Shown here one piece after another: positions 20,412 through 28,770 of a stretch of DNA of 64,000 nucleotides. The translations under genes and the position numbers were made by a program. Numbering within the stretch: position 1 is the stretch's first letter; each line of letters starts with the position of its first letter. The notes under the pieces are model-generated. The model was not told where the DNA came from. It was given only the letters and a program-made list of their open reading frames with translations, and searched no databases. The stretch comes from Acidihalobacter prosperus (lineage in GTDB: Bacteria > Pseudomonadota > Gammaproteobacteria > DSM-5130 > Acidihalobacteraceae), in NCBI RefSeq assembly GCF_000754095.2, contig NZ_JQSG02000001.1:295140-359139 (forward strand), read 5' to 3'.

Positions 20412-21983
20412 ATGAGCCAAGATGTCGAGAATATACAGCCGTCGTACCCCTTGTTCCGTAATGAGGAATACAAGAAGGTCATCGGCGACAAGCGTGCGAA
20501 ATACGAAGAGATGCACCCCGCGGAGAAGATTCGCGAGGTCTTCGAATGGACCACCACGAAGGAATATCAGGAACTCAACTTCCAGCGCGAGGCGCTGACC
20601 GTCAACCCGGCCAAGGCCTGCCAGCCGCTCGGCGCCGTGCTCTGCGCGCTGGGCTACGAAAAGACCATGCCCTACGTGCACGGTTCGCAGGGTTGCGTGG
20701 CCTACTTCCGCACCTATTTCAACCGTCACTTCAAGGAGCCGATCGCCTGCGTGTCCGACTCCATGACGGAAGATGCGGCGGTGTTCGGCGGCCAGAAGAA
20801 CATGTTCGACGGCCTGGAAAACGCCAAGGCGCTGTATAAGCCCGACATGATCGCGGTCTCCACGACCTGCATGGCCGAGGTGATCGGCGACGACCTCAAC
20901 GCCTTCATCAACAACTCGAAGAAGGAAGGGCATATTCCACAGGAATATCCCGTCCCCTTCGCGCATACGCCGAGCTTCGTGGGTTCGCATACCACCGGCT
21001 GGGACAACATGCAGGAAGGCATTCTGCGTTACTTCACGCTCAACTACATGGAAGACAAGCAGGTCGGTGCCAACGGCAAGCTCAACGTCGTCCCCGGCTT
21101 CGAGACCTATCTCGGCAACTTCCGCGTGATCAAGCGCATGCTGGAAGAGATGGGTGTCGAGACGACCATGCTGTCCGACCCCACGGAAGTGCTCGATACG
21201 CCTGCCGACGGCAAGTTCCGCATGTATGCGGGCGGCACCACGATGGATGAGGTCAAGGATGCCCCCAACGCATTCGACACGCTCTTCCTGCAGCCCTGGC
21301 AGTCCGACAAGACGCGTAAATACGTGCAGAACACCTGGAAGCATGAGGCGCCCAAGCTCAATATCCCGATGGGGCTGGAATGGACCGACGAGTTCCTGAT
21401 GAAGGTCTCCGAGATCACCGGCAAGCCGATTCCGGAGTCCCTGACCAAGGAGCGCGGTCGCCTGGTCGACATGATCACCGACTCGCATGCCTGGCTGCAC
21501 GGCAAGCGCTATGCGCTGTACGGCGATCCCGACTTCGTGATGGGCATGACCAAGCTATTGCTCGAGCTGGGTGCCGAGCCGGTCCACATCCTGGCCAACA
21601 ACGCCAACAAGCGTTGGAAGAAGGCGATGGACAAGATCCTGGACGACTCGCCATACGGCACGGGCTGCGAGGTCCACATCGGCCGCGATCTGTGGCACCT
21701 GCGTTCGCTGGTGTTCACCGACAAGCCGGACTTCCTGATCGGCAACTCCTACGGCAAGTTCATCCAGCGAGATACGCTGCACAAGGGCGAGGCATTCGAG
21801 GTTCCGCTGATCCGCTTCGGCTTCCCGATCTTCGACCGTCATCACCTGCACCGCGACACCACGCTGGGTTACGAGGGTGCCATGCACGTCCTCAAGACCC
21901 TGGTGAACGAAGTGCTGGCGCGTCTGGACGACGACACCCGCGGAATGGGCACGACGGACTACAACTACGACCTGATCCGCTGA
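20412..21983 (+). CDS. nifK: Nitrogenase MoFe protein beta chain
   Basis: A 523-aa NifK. The N-terminal extension typical of gammaproteobacterial NifK (residues 1-60) precedes the conserved PAKACQPLGAV and HGSQGCVAYFR segments that carry P-cluster cysteines. VSTTCMAEVIGDD is a further family signature. It pairs with NifD and docks the Fe protein. The ATG at 20412 has a GGAGAACCCC leader; the longer frame begins in the stem-loop spacer. A perfect hairpin follows the stop and then nifT. Confidence 0.98.
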   Translation: MSQDVENIQPSYPLFRNEEYKKVIGDKRAKYEEMHPAEKIREVFEWTTTKEYQELNFQREALTVNPAKACQPLGAVLCALGYEKTMPYVHGSQGCVAYFRTYFNRHFKEPIACVSDSMTEDAAVFGGQKNMFDGLENAKALYKPDMIAVSTTCMAEVIGDDLNAFINNSKKEGHIPQEYPVPFAHTPSFVGSHTTGWDNMQEGILRYFTLNYMEDKQVGANGKLNVVPGFETYLGNFRVIKRMLEEMGVETTMLSDPTEVLDTPADGKFRMYAGGTTMDEVKDAPNAFDTLFLQPWQSDKTRKYVQNTWKHEAPKLNIPMGLEWTDEFLMKVSEITGKPIPESLTKERGRLVDMITDSHAWLHGKRYALYGDPDFVMGMTKLLLELGAEPVHILANNANKRWKKAMDKILDDSPYGTGCEVHIGRDLWHLRSLVFTDKPDFLIGNSYGKFIQRDTLHKGEAFEVPLIRFGFPIFDRHHLHRDTTLGYEGAMHVLKTLVNEVLARLDDDTRGMGTTDYNYDLIR

Positions 21984-21990
21984 GCCCCGC

Positions 21991-22022
21991 GAACCGCGCC
22001 GGGAAGATACCCGGCGCGGTTC
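21991..22022 (+). promoter_or_regulatory. Long stem-loop in the nifK-nifT gap
   Basis: A perfect 13-bp stem (21991-22003 with 22010-22022) and a 6-nt loop, followed by TCTTG. It is strong enough to end a good share of transcripts after nifK, so that nifT, nifY and later genes are made at lower levels. Confidence 0.82.
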
Positions 22023-22055
22023 TCTTGTCGGCGCCCGGCGCCAAGGAGTATTGCC

Positions 22056-22268
22056 ATGCCGAACGTGATGATCCGACGCGACCCCAGCGGGAAGCTGTCG
22101 TTCTACGTGGCCAAGAAGGATCTCGAGGAAACCATCGCCCGTCTGGAATTCGATGGCCCTGATGGTTGGGGCGGCGAGGTCGAGCTCATGGACGGTTCGC
22201 GCTATTACCTGGAGCCCCTGTCCACGATGCCGAATCTGCCGATCACCCTGCGCGCCAGGCGCCTGTGA
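22056..22268 (+). CDS. nifT: NifT/FixU protein
   Basis: The 70-aa product has the NifT pattern: MPNVMIRRDPSGKLSFYVAK start, then DLEETI, GGEVELMDG and PLSTMPNLPITLRARRL at the end. Its role is not settled; mutants in other species have little phenotype. It lies after nifK behind a strong hairpin and before nifY. Confidence 0.93.
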   Translation: MPNVMIRRDPSGKLSFYVAKKDLEETIARLEFDGPDGWGGEVELMDGSRYYLEPLSTMPNLPITLRARRL

Positions 22269-22284
22269 ACGGGAGGGATGCGCC

Positions 22285-22998
22285 ATGAACACACCCGCCA
22301 TGCTCAGCCGGGAGGCGGCCCTTCGCATCGGCCTGGCCGCGCGCGAGTTGCCCGCGCTGGGCGTACAGGGCCTGCTCGAAATCCTGCTCGAACGGCTCGG
22401 CGCGCCGCTGGCCGACGATGCGCTGGATGCGCTCAGAGTCAAGGATCTCAAGGGACATCCGCAGCTGTCCGCGCAGCCGGCCGAGGCCCTGAAGCTGGCC
22501 GCCGCGCGGCTGCGCGGCGAAGGAGTCGAAGACCCGGCCCATCCGCCACTGCAGGACTATGCCGAGGGCGACATGCCGGGCTCGGTGCGCGTGGCCTGTG
22601 CCTCGGACGGTGCCGATCGCGTGGATGGGCATTTCGGTGCCTGCAGCCGCTTCCTGGTATATCAGGTATCGACCTCCGAGCGCCGCCTGATCGACGTGCG
22701 GCGTGCCGCCTTGCCGGACGAGCGCGACGCCGACGACAAGAACGCCTTCCGTGCCGGGCTGATCCGAGATTGCCATGTGCTCTATCTCGCCTCCATCGGC
22801 GGGCCGGCGGCGGCCAAGGTGATCAAGACCGGCATCTATCCCATCAAGCTGAGCGAGGCCGCAGCCGCCGACGCCGTGCTCGACGAGTTGCAACGCGTCA
22901 TGGTGGAGACGCCGCCGCCGTGGCTGGCCAAGCTGATGGGGCTGCCGCCCGAGCAGCGGGTGCGTTTCGAGGCGTCCGCCGGTCGGGAGGAGGTCTGA
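22285..22998 (+). CDS. nifY: NifY, FeMo-co-binding chaperone of apo-dinitrogenase
   Basis: A 237-aa paralogue of the protein at 16309, with the same two parts: a helical N-terminal domain (SREAALRIGLAARELP) and a NifX-like cofactor-binding domain (GHFGACSRFLVYQV, DDKNAFRAGLIRDC, IGGPAAAKVIKTGIYP). Its place directly after nifT is the classic nifHDKTY order, which is why I use nifY here. The ATG at 22285 follows GGGAGGGATGCGCC. Confidence 0.88.
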   Translation: MNTPAMLSREAALRIGLAARELPALGVQGLLEILLERLGAPLADDALDALRVKDLKGHPQLSAQPAEALKLAAARLRGEGVEDPAHPPLQDYAEGDMPGSVRVACASDGADRVDGHFGACSRFLVYQVSTSERRLIDVRRAALPDERDADDKNAFRAGLIRDCHVLYLASIGGPAAAKVIKTGIYPIKLSEAAAADAVLDELQRVMVETPPPWLAKLMGLPPEQRVRFEASAGREEV

Positions 22999-23002
22999 CA
23001 CG

Positions 23003-23275
23003 ATGGACCCGATCCTGCCGACCGCCATCGCCGACCGCCTCGGCGGACGCGAGCTGGATGCCGACACGCTGAGCCAGCTGCGCCAGCATTATCCGCAGGT
23101 GCACTTCACGACTTGCGCCGCCGACGATGTGGTCGATCCAGTCCGCCCCTACGTCGAGCGGCCGGGACTGCGCATCTATCTGGTCGATGCCCGCGACCAT
23201 TGCCTGAGCCTGACGGACGACCCCGAGCCCGCCAGCGGTCTGCTGCTGGCGGCCGTGAGCAACGAAGACGACTGA
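23003..23275 (+). CDS. Small nif-associated protein (ORF1 position after nifY)
   Basis: This 90-aa acidic protein lies 4 bp after nifY, in the place where A. vinelandii and relatives carry a small conserved gene of unknown function before the LRV gene. Visible features are PTAIADRLGGRELDADTLS at the N-terminus and a central YPQVHFTTCAADDVV. It has no signal peptide and no metal-binding motif beyond two scattered Cys. The function is unknown; placement and operon membership are the main evidence. Confidence 0.75.
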   Translation: MDPILPTAIADRLGGRELDADTLSQLRQHYPQVHFTTCAADDVVDPVRPYVERPGLRIYLVDARDHCLSLTDDPEPASGLLLAAVSNEDD

Positions 23276-23329
23276 CCGCGCAGCCGGCCCGCGAGCAAGC
23301 GCGTCGGCTGCGCCGAGGGTAAAACGCGA

Positions 23330-23809
23330 ATGATCGAAAACATCACCGAATACGCCGGCTGGAAGCGCGATTATGCACTGGGTATCCAGGAAATCGACGA
23401 GCAGCACAAGATCGTGTTCGAACAGATCGAGGAGCTGCGGCAAGCCATTGTCCACGGGGACTCGCACCAGCATATCGGCAACATCATCGAGCGCATGGCC
23501 GAGTACGCGCGCATCCATCTTGTCATGGAGGAATGCGTGCTGCGCATGTTCGCCTACACCGGCTACGAAGCCCACAAGGGCGCCCATGAGCAGGGCGTGC
23601 GCCAGATCGCGGCATTTTCACGGCGTCATGCCGCCGGCGACCGCGAAGTGGCGCTCGAATTTTTCGAATTCATAGGCGGTTGGTGGTGCCGGCATATCCT
23701 CATCGACGACGCACGATATGTGCCCACGCTGATGAAAAAGGGCGCGGCGCGCGCCTGGCTGCCAGGCGTGACCGGCCTGCTGAGGTGGCGTCGTGGCGGC
23801 GCGTACTGA
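23330..23809 (+). CDS. Bacteriohemerythrin (first of two)
   Basis: A 159-aa hemerythrin-like O2-binding protein. The di-iron ligands are all visible: DEQHK, the H-x3-E unit in HLVMEE, the HKGAH pair, and the C-terminal HILIDDARY (H-x4-D-x2-Y). Soluble hemerythrins bind O2 and could buffer or deliver it near nitrogenase. The gene is inside the nifH operon, 54 bp after the small gene, and is followed 30 bp later by a second hemerythrin. The C-terminal tail beyond the bundle is basic (RWRRGG). Confidence 0.88.
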   Translation: MIENITEYAGWKRDYALGIQEIDEQHKIVFEQIEELRQAIVHGDSHQHIGNIIERMAEYARIHLVMEECVLRMFAYTGYEAHKGAHEQGVRQIAAFSRRHAAGDREVALEFFEFIGGWWCRHILIDDARYVPTLMKKGAARAWLPGVTGLLRWRRGGAY

Positions 23810-23839
23810 ATCGACGCCACGGCGCGCGATGGGGGCGAC

Positions 23840-24328
23840 ATGAAGACAGCCGCCGCCTGGACGCAGGATTACGCACTCGGCATCGCGGAAATCGACGAGC
23901 AGCACCGTCTGGTGTTCGAGCAGATCGACGCCCTGAGCGCGGCGGTGGCGCGCCTCGATGAGCGGCGGGCGATCGACGAGTGCCTGACGCGCCTGATCGA
24001 TTACATCCGCGTGCATCTGGTGATGGAAGAATATGCGATGCGTCTGTTGGTATACCCGGAATATACGGCGCATAAACGGCTGCACGACGCCGCGCTGATC
24101 GAGCTGGAAATCTTCCTGCAACGCCACCATGCCGGCGAGCAACGCCTGAACGAGACGTTCGTCGCCTATCTGACGCAAGGGTGGCGGCAGCATATTCTCG
24201 AAGGCGATGCGCAGTATGTGCGCGCTCTCAAGAGCCAGGGCGTGGCCGGCCGCTGGTCGGTCGGGCTGGGCGGCCTGCTGGGACAGTGGCGGCGTGCGGT
24301 CGGCCACGGCACCGCAACCGGGCGCTGA
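23840..24328 (+). CDS. Bacteriohemerythrin (second of two)
   Basis: A 162-aa hemerythrin, clearly related to the gene just upstream (both have YALGI-EIDEQH and HLVMEE) but well diverged. Ligand motifs: DEQHR, HLVMEEY, HKRLH and HILEGDAQY. Both copies keep every expected ligand, so neither looks inactive. Its stop codon directly abuts the start of the LRV gene. Tandem divergent copies suggest a division of labour or a heterodimer; neither can be told from sequence. Confidence 0.87.
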   Translation: MKTAAAWTQDYALGIAEIDEQHRLVFEQIDALSAAVARLDERRAIDECLTRLIDYIRVHLVMEEYAMRLLVYPEYTAHKRLHDAALIELEIFLQRHHAGEQRLNETFVAYLTQGWRQHILEGDAQYVRALKSQGVAGRWSVGLGGLLGQWRRAVGHGTATGR

Positions 24329-25108
24329 ATGGGCGGCGGCGCACACGAAGGCGTCGACGGGCATGACCGTTGCGGTCCGTCCGCGACCGGCCTCACCGAC
24401 TGCCGTGCTTGCGTACATGCCATCCGCGCCGCGGCCGGTCGCTGCCGTCCCGACGATGCCTGCGTGATGGCCTGCAGCGGCCGGCGCATCGACCGCTTTT
24501 TCCGTAGCAACCCCGAGCTGGCCCCGGCCTACATCGAAGACCCTTTCTGGGAAACCCGCGCCATCATCGTGCGCTATCTGCCCGACGAGAGGGTGCTGGA
24601 GCTGATCGACGACGACGACGAAGCCGTGCGCCGCGCGGTGGCCGTCCGACTGCCGCCTGAGCGACTCAGCGAACTGATGCGCGACCCGGATCGCGAGGTG
24701 CGCATCACCGTGGCCGCGCGTCTGCCCGAGGCCGATCTGCCCGCCTTGCTCGACGACCCCGACTATTCGGTGCGCACCTGGCTCGCGCGGCGCCTTCCTC
24801 CCGCGCAGCTCCTGCCCCTGGTGCGCGACCGCGACCGTCAGGTGCGCCAGGCCGTTGCCGAGCGCCTGCCGGAATCGCTGCTTCCCCAACTCGCCGACGA
24901 CCCGGCCGCCGAGGTGCGCGCCGCCGTGGCCGCCCGCCTGCCGGCCGAGGCGGCGGTTCGCATGCTGACGGACCCAGACTGGGCCGTCCGCCTCGCTGCC
25001 GTCCCCCGCGTCCGCCGCCAGGCCCTGCGCCGCCTGCTCGACGACCCGGTGGAAGATGTCCGTGCCGCTGCCGAGGAACGCCTGGGGCGACTCGCCAGCG
25101 TGAGCTAG
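24329..25108 (+). CDS. LRV (leucine-rich repeat variant) iron-sulfur protein
   Basis: A 259-aa protein of the nif-associated LRV type described from A. vinelandii. The N-terminal cysteine-rich part (Cys near residues 14, 24, 27, 38, 43 and 47; DCRACVHAI, RCRPDDACVMAC) would hold a [4Fe-4S] cluster. The following RRIDRFFRSNPELA linker leads into about eight 24-residue helical repeats (DPDREVRITVAARLP type). The function is unknown; the repeat solenoid suggests protein binding. It directly abuts the second hemerythrin gene and is probably in the nifH operon. Confidence 0.9.
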   Translation: MGGGAHEGVDGHDRCGPSATGLTDCRACVHAIRAAAGRCRPDDACVMACSGRRIDRFFRSNPELAPAYIEDPFWETRAIIVRYLPDERVLELIDDDDEAVRRAVAVRLPPERLSELMRDPDREVRITVAARLPEADLPALLDDPDYSVRTWLARRLPPAQLLPLVRDRDRQVRQAVAERLPESLLPQLADDPAAEVRAAVAARLPAEAAVRMLTDPDWAVRLAAVPRVRRQALRRLLDDPVEDVRAAAEERLGRLASVS

Positions 25109-25201
25109 CCGCGAAACTCGAAGCGCATTTCCGCGCGATTCGTGGGTCGTTGGGTCGCGATGGCGTTCTGTCGCGTCCGGGGCGCGTGCGGAGAGCATTC
25201 T

Positions 25202-25224
25202 GGCGATAAGAACAAACTATCGCC
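25202..25224. repeat. Inverted repeat upstream of the GAF gene
   Basis: GGCGATA (25202-25208) and TATCGCC (25218-25224) form a perfect 7-bp inverted repeat with a 9-nt spacer, about 95 bp before the GAF gene start. It could be an operator or a small hairpin; no assigned regulator. Confidence 0.5.
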
Positions 25225-25319
25225 TGGCATGCCACGGGTGGCCTATGCTGATAGACGGGAGCCGTGCAGGGGCACACCGCCTGCACGGCGAATCCGGCGA
25301 CACGATAACGGCGAGCGAC

Positions 25320-26080
25320 ATGTCCTACGATGCGGATTTCATATCTCGTCTGATCGACGCCTCCGCGTTGATCGAAAGGCATAAAAGTCTGGACGACGCC
25401 ATGGGCGAACTGGCGAAGATGACGGCCCAACTGCTGTCGGCCGAACGCTCCTCCATCATGCTGCTGGGCGAGGATGAGGCGCGGGACGACATTCCCGCCG
25501 AGGCGACCCTGCGTGTCTACGCCCATTATGGAACCATGCCCAAGGTTGCCTACGAGGTCGCCACCCGCATCAACGAGGGCGTTTCGGGCCATGTCGCCGC
25601 GACCGGCGAGCCCCTGCTGATCCCGGATATCGCGCAATCGAGCTTTGCCGGCAAGTCGCGACGGCGTAGCGGCCGGGGCGGTAGCCTGATCTCCGTGCCG
25701 ATTCGCCTCGGCGGCAAGATCATCGGCGTGATCAACGTTTCCAACCGTACGGGCGGCGGCTCGTTCACCACGCGCGACCTGGATTTGCTCAACGTATTCT
25801 CGATGTTCATGGGACAGTCGATCCACGTAGCCCAACTGCAGAACGTGCTGCGCTCGCGTTTCCTGCAGCTGGCCCTGGCCCTGGAACACAAGAGCGGCGG
25901 CTCGCGAGACACGCCGCTGAGCCCCGACCCGGTGCATCTCGCCAAGATCGTCGCCAAGACGATCTACCGGAACTCACGGAGGGCGGGTTCGGTGCCAGCC
26001 AGATCGTGGGGGTGGCCACCGAGGTGATCGGTTTGCTGAATGAACGGCTGGAGCGCGGGGAACTGCGGCCCAGTCGCTAG
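25320..26080 (+). pseudogene. GAF-domain protein, frameshifted near its 3' end
   Basis: A GAF-domain protein (GAF about residues 15-180: LSAERSSIMLLGED, INEGVSGHVAATGEPLLIPD, SVPIRLGGKIIGVINVSNR). In frame from the ATG at 25320 it ends at 26027 with an unlike tail. A single missing base near 25968-25970 would let it read on as YRELTEGGFGASQIVGVA... to a natural stop at 26078-26080. That second segment is clearly coding-like, so either the gene is newly broken or there is a sequencing error in a G run. GAF proteins occur beside nif genes in related bacteria. It is the last nif-side gene before the insertion island. Confidence 0.75.
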
Positions 26081-26291
26081 ATCCATCGATGGGCTGCGCG
26101 TCTCACCCAGGCTGACCTTTCACGCTATATATTCGCCGTTAGATGACAATCAACGATATTCATCATGGTGAAAGACGTTCGACTTTGCCGGAAGACCTCG
26201 TGTTTCTCGGCACGCTACTGTTCGCGCTTGTTTTACTGCGCAACAGCGGGAGCCGTAAAAGGATTCTGTAGGGCTGAAATCGGCCGAGGCC
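26081..26291. other. Junction between the nif block and the mobile island
   Basis: No gene seen. Base composition falls abruptly after about 26100. CTTTCAC (26117-26123) and GTGAAAG (26168-26174) are inverted copies 44 bp apart. GTTAGAT (26138-26144) also occurs at 31106, and as its complement at 32474. Confidence 0.4.
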
Positions 26292-27887
26292 GTGTCAAAA
26301 CCGCCGATCTGGGTCTTAAGCTAATCAGCTGGCCCCTTCAGTAGAAACCTGTGGTGCTGAATAAAGAAGGGATTGGCGCGCCGGGTTTCACCCAGCCTGG
26401 ATGGCCTGGATCAGGTTTTGCGTTCCCATCAGGTTCATCATGCGCTTGAGGTTGTAGGCCAATACATGCAGGCTCATCTCGGTACTCACATGTTCCAGGG
26501 TTCGGGTCAGGAAGTGCGTGTGGCCCATCCATGATTTAATCGTTCCGAATGGATGCTCGACCGTTTGTCTTCGGATGCGCATGCTCTGCGGCGCCTGATC
26601 CAGACGTCTTTGCATGGCTTCGAGGACATCCTGATGCTCCCAACGACTGACCCGTCGATAATCACCGGGCGTGCATTGGGATTTAATGTCGCACCGTGGG
26701 CAATGTGAGCTCCAGTAACGATGGATCTTCAGGCCACCTTCTGTGCTGACATAACGCCAGATCAAACGTTGTCCGGCAGGACAGCGATATTCATTGTTGG
26801 TCGCATCATAGATAAAGTCCGCCTTGTCGAAGCGGCCATCAGCTCGGGCGCCCGACGTCGTGGTCTTCGGCACGATGGCGGTAATGCCCGCCTCATGACA
26901 GGCCAGGATCTGTTCGCTTTTGTAATACCCCCGATCCGCAATGACTGTCAGATCCGTTTCACCCGTGGCCGTTCGAGCGTGTTCTGCCATCGTTGTGAGC
27001 TGGTCACGATCACTGCCGTGCGAGGTCACCGCATGGGCGACAATCAGGTGATGTTGCGCATCAACCGCAGTCTGGACGTTATAACCAACGATCCCTGCGC
27101 CACGGCTCTTCATGGAACGTGCATCCGGATCGGTCTGTGAGAGTTGGCCATCTGGACTCGCATTGAGTTCGGTCTCGATGGCCTGCAGCTGCTTCATCTG
27201 TGACTTGAGCGCTAAGATCTTGTCCTGAAGACGCCCTGACTGGGCCCGGGCCACCTCATCTTCCTGACGATCGGCCGTGTCCAGATCCACCAGATAACGC
27301 TGGATGCTCTTGTCGATCTCTTCCATTCGACGCTTGAGCTTAGCCTTCGTGAAGTTCCGGTCCCGGTTGTTCACCGCCTTAAACTTGCTCCCGTCGATGG
27401 CCACCAGGGCTTCGGAGAACAAACCCAGCTGACGGCACAGATACACAAACTGGCGACAGACATTACCGATGGCCTGTCCATGTTCCTGGCGAAAGCGGGC
27501 AATGGTCTTGTGATCCGGCATCAGGCGACCGGTCAGCCACATCAGCTCGACGTTGCGCTGGGCCTCACGCTCAAGACGACGCGAGGATTGCACCCGGTTG
27601 AGATACCCATAGATGTAAAGCTTGAGAAGAACGGCCGGATGGTAACCGGGACGTCCCGTAGACGCCGGCTCAACCCCGGCAAATCCCAGCGCACCCAGAT
27701 CCAGTTCATCGACAAAGACATCAACCACACGAACCGGGTTGGCATCGCTGACATAATCATCAAGGACTTCTGGAAACAAGACGCTTTGCGTACGGCTCTG
27801 ACCTTCAATAAAACGCTTCATCCCGCCCCCAGAAATCTGCCTTCAAACTTAGATCAAATGGGACTCTCTTGGTTCACGTTTTGACAC
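26292..27887 (-). mobile_element. IS1182-family insertion sequence
   Basis: A complete-looking element of about 1.6 kb. Its ends carry the 10-bp inverted repeat GTGTCAAAAC (26292-26301) and GTTTTGACAC (27878-27887), which enclose one full-length transposase gene on the minus strand. I could not identify a convincing target-site duplication. It lies at the left side of the island that separates the nifH and nifE operons. Confidence 0.82.
26388..27821 (-). CDS. IS1182-family transposase
   Basis: A full-length DDE transposase of 477 aa. The N-terminal domain (LYIYGYLNRVQSSRRLEREA, PDHKTIARFRQ) is typical of the family. Catalytic acidic residues are visible in AIDGSKF, VIADRGYY and VEHPFGTIKSWMG. 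A Cys-containing insert (CPAGQRL, CPRCDIKSQC) lies in the second half. No frameshift or internal stop is seen, so it may still be active. Confidence 0.93.
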   Translation of the reverse strand: MKRFIEGQSRTQSVLFPEVLDDYVSDANPVRVVDVFVDELDLGALGFAGVEPASTGRPGYHPAVLLKLYIYGYLNRVQSSRRLEREAQRNVELMWLTGRLMPDHKTIARFRQEHGQAIGNVCRQFVYLCRQLGLFSEALVAIDGSKFKAVNNRDRNFTKAKLKRRMEEIDKSIQRYLVDLDTADRQEDEVARAQSGRLQDKILALKSQMKQLQAIETELNASPDGQLSQTDPDARSMKSRGAGIVGYNVQTAVDAQHHLIVAHAVTSHGSDRDQLTTMAEHARTATGETDLTVIADRGYYKSEQILACHEAGITAIVPKTTTSGARADGRFDKADFIYDATNNEYRCPAGQRLIWRYVSTEGGLKIHRYWSSHCPRCDIKSQCTPGDYRRVSRWEHQDVLEAMQRRLDQAPQSMRIRRQTVEHPFGTIKSWMGHTHFLTRTLEHVSTEMSLHVLAYNLKRMMNLMGTQNLIQAIQAG

Positions 27888-28042
27888 ACCCTGGGCCAGA
27901 AGCCGACGGTCGTTGGATCTAAATGCAGACATAGCATTGACCGCTTTGGTTGGAAGCTAAGACACTCCAAGCATTCCCGTGATACTGGCCATATGAGTAC
28001 CGCTACTGTGGCCATTGCAGAGCCAGGTTTGAGGAGAGCGTC

Positions 28043-28588
28043 ATGGACAATTTTGAGCGTGAGGACAGGATTGAAGCATTAGCAGAGCGCTCCACACATG
28101 TAGAAAATGTCCTGCGCCATGCTTTTCTAGCCGAACTGGCAAGCCATGTGTGGATGGAAGATCCAAGAGAGAGGCTCACGATCTTGACGGCTGAAGTCGA
28201 CGACTCAGGTTGCGATCTGATCATCGAAAGAGACGTTATGGTTCGTCGGATACAACTCAAACAGGCACACGACGAAAAGAAGCCGCGTAAATTTTCTGTC
28301 AGAGTTGAATTTGCAATGTATCCGGGTGCCTGTATTGTCGTGGTTCATCACTCGCTTCGCGACATCAAACCAACCTCATACAGCTTCTACGGGCAAGGTC
28401 TCGATCAAGAAATGCCATATATAGAAGCACATAGGACCACTGTGTCAGCCGGGAGAAGAACTGCATCAGGCGAACGCATCCCTAGACTTAGGTATCGTGA
28501 TGCGCTCTTTTCTAAATTTAAACAGAATCTGTCGATGGCGCAGTTGATGATAGAGCTGTTTCCGAACGATCAACCCAGGCCATTATGA
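28043..28588 (+). CDS. Uncharacterised protein, possible PD-(D/E)XK nuclease-like fold
   Basis: A 181-aa protein I do not recognise. It starts with a charged helix, then LTILTAEVDDSGCDLIIE...VRRIQLKQAH. This D...(E/Q)-x-K arrangement (GCDLII and IQLKQ) resembles the core of PD-(D/E)XK nuclease-like proteins, such as DUF4365-type proteins. That resemblance is weak and only by eye. Base composition is lower in GC than the nif genes and a GGAG ribosome-binding site precedes the ATG. It lies between two insertion sequences in the island, which fits a transferred defence or nuclease gene. Confidence 0.55.
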   Translation: MDNFEREDRIEALAERSTHVENVLRHAFLAELASHVWMEDPRERLTILTAEVDDSGCDLIIERDVMVRRIQLKQAHDEKKPRKFSVRVEFAMYPGACIVVVHHSLRDIKPTSYSFYGQGLDQEMPYIEAHRTTVSAGRRTASGERIPRLRYRDALFSKFKQNLSMAQLMIELFPNDQPRPL

Positions 28589-28770
28589 AAGCGCAATGAA
28601 AAATGGCGTTATTCGGCCAAAATCGGGCGCTCAACCTTCATTCGTTCACGTCATTAGATTGTCTGCTTCTGGTACGGAACAGCCATAATCTGGCGGAAAC
28701 CAATTACGCCTCCACAATTTCCAGATAACTGACGGCGATTTACGATCAACTCTCTTCGGATTGACATGCC

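Noticed and set aside
25139-25160. GG-N10-GC near 25150 as a sigma54 promoter for the GAF gene
   Set aside because: Only the invariant bases match; the -24 and -12 boxes are otherwise poor and there is no NifA site.
26292-27887. Target-site duplication around the IS1182 element
   Set aside because: The flanking bases do not show a clear direct repeat, so none is claimed.
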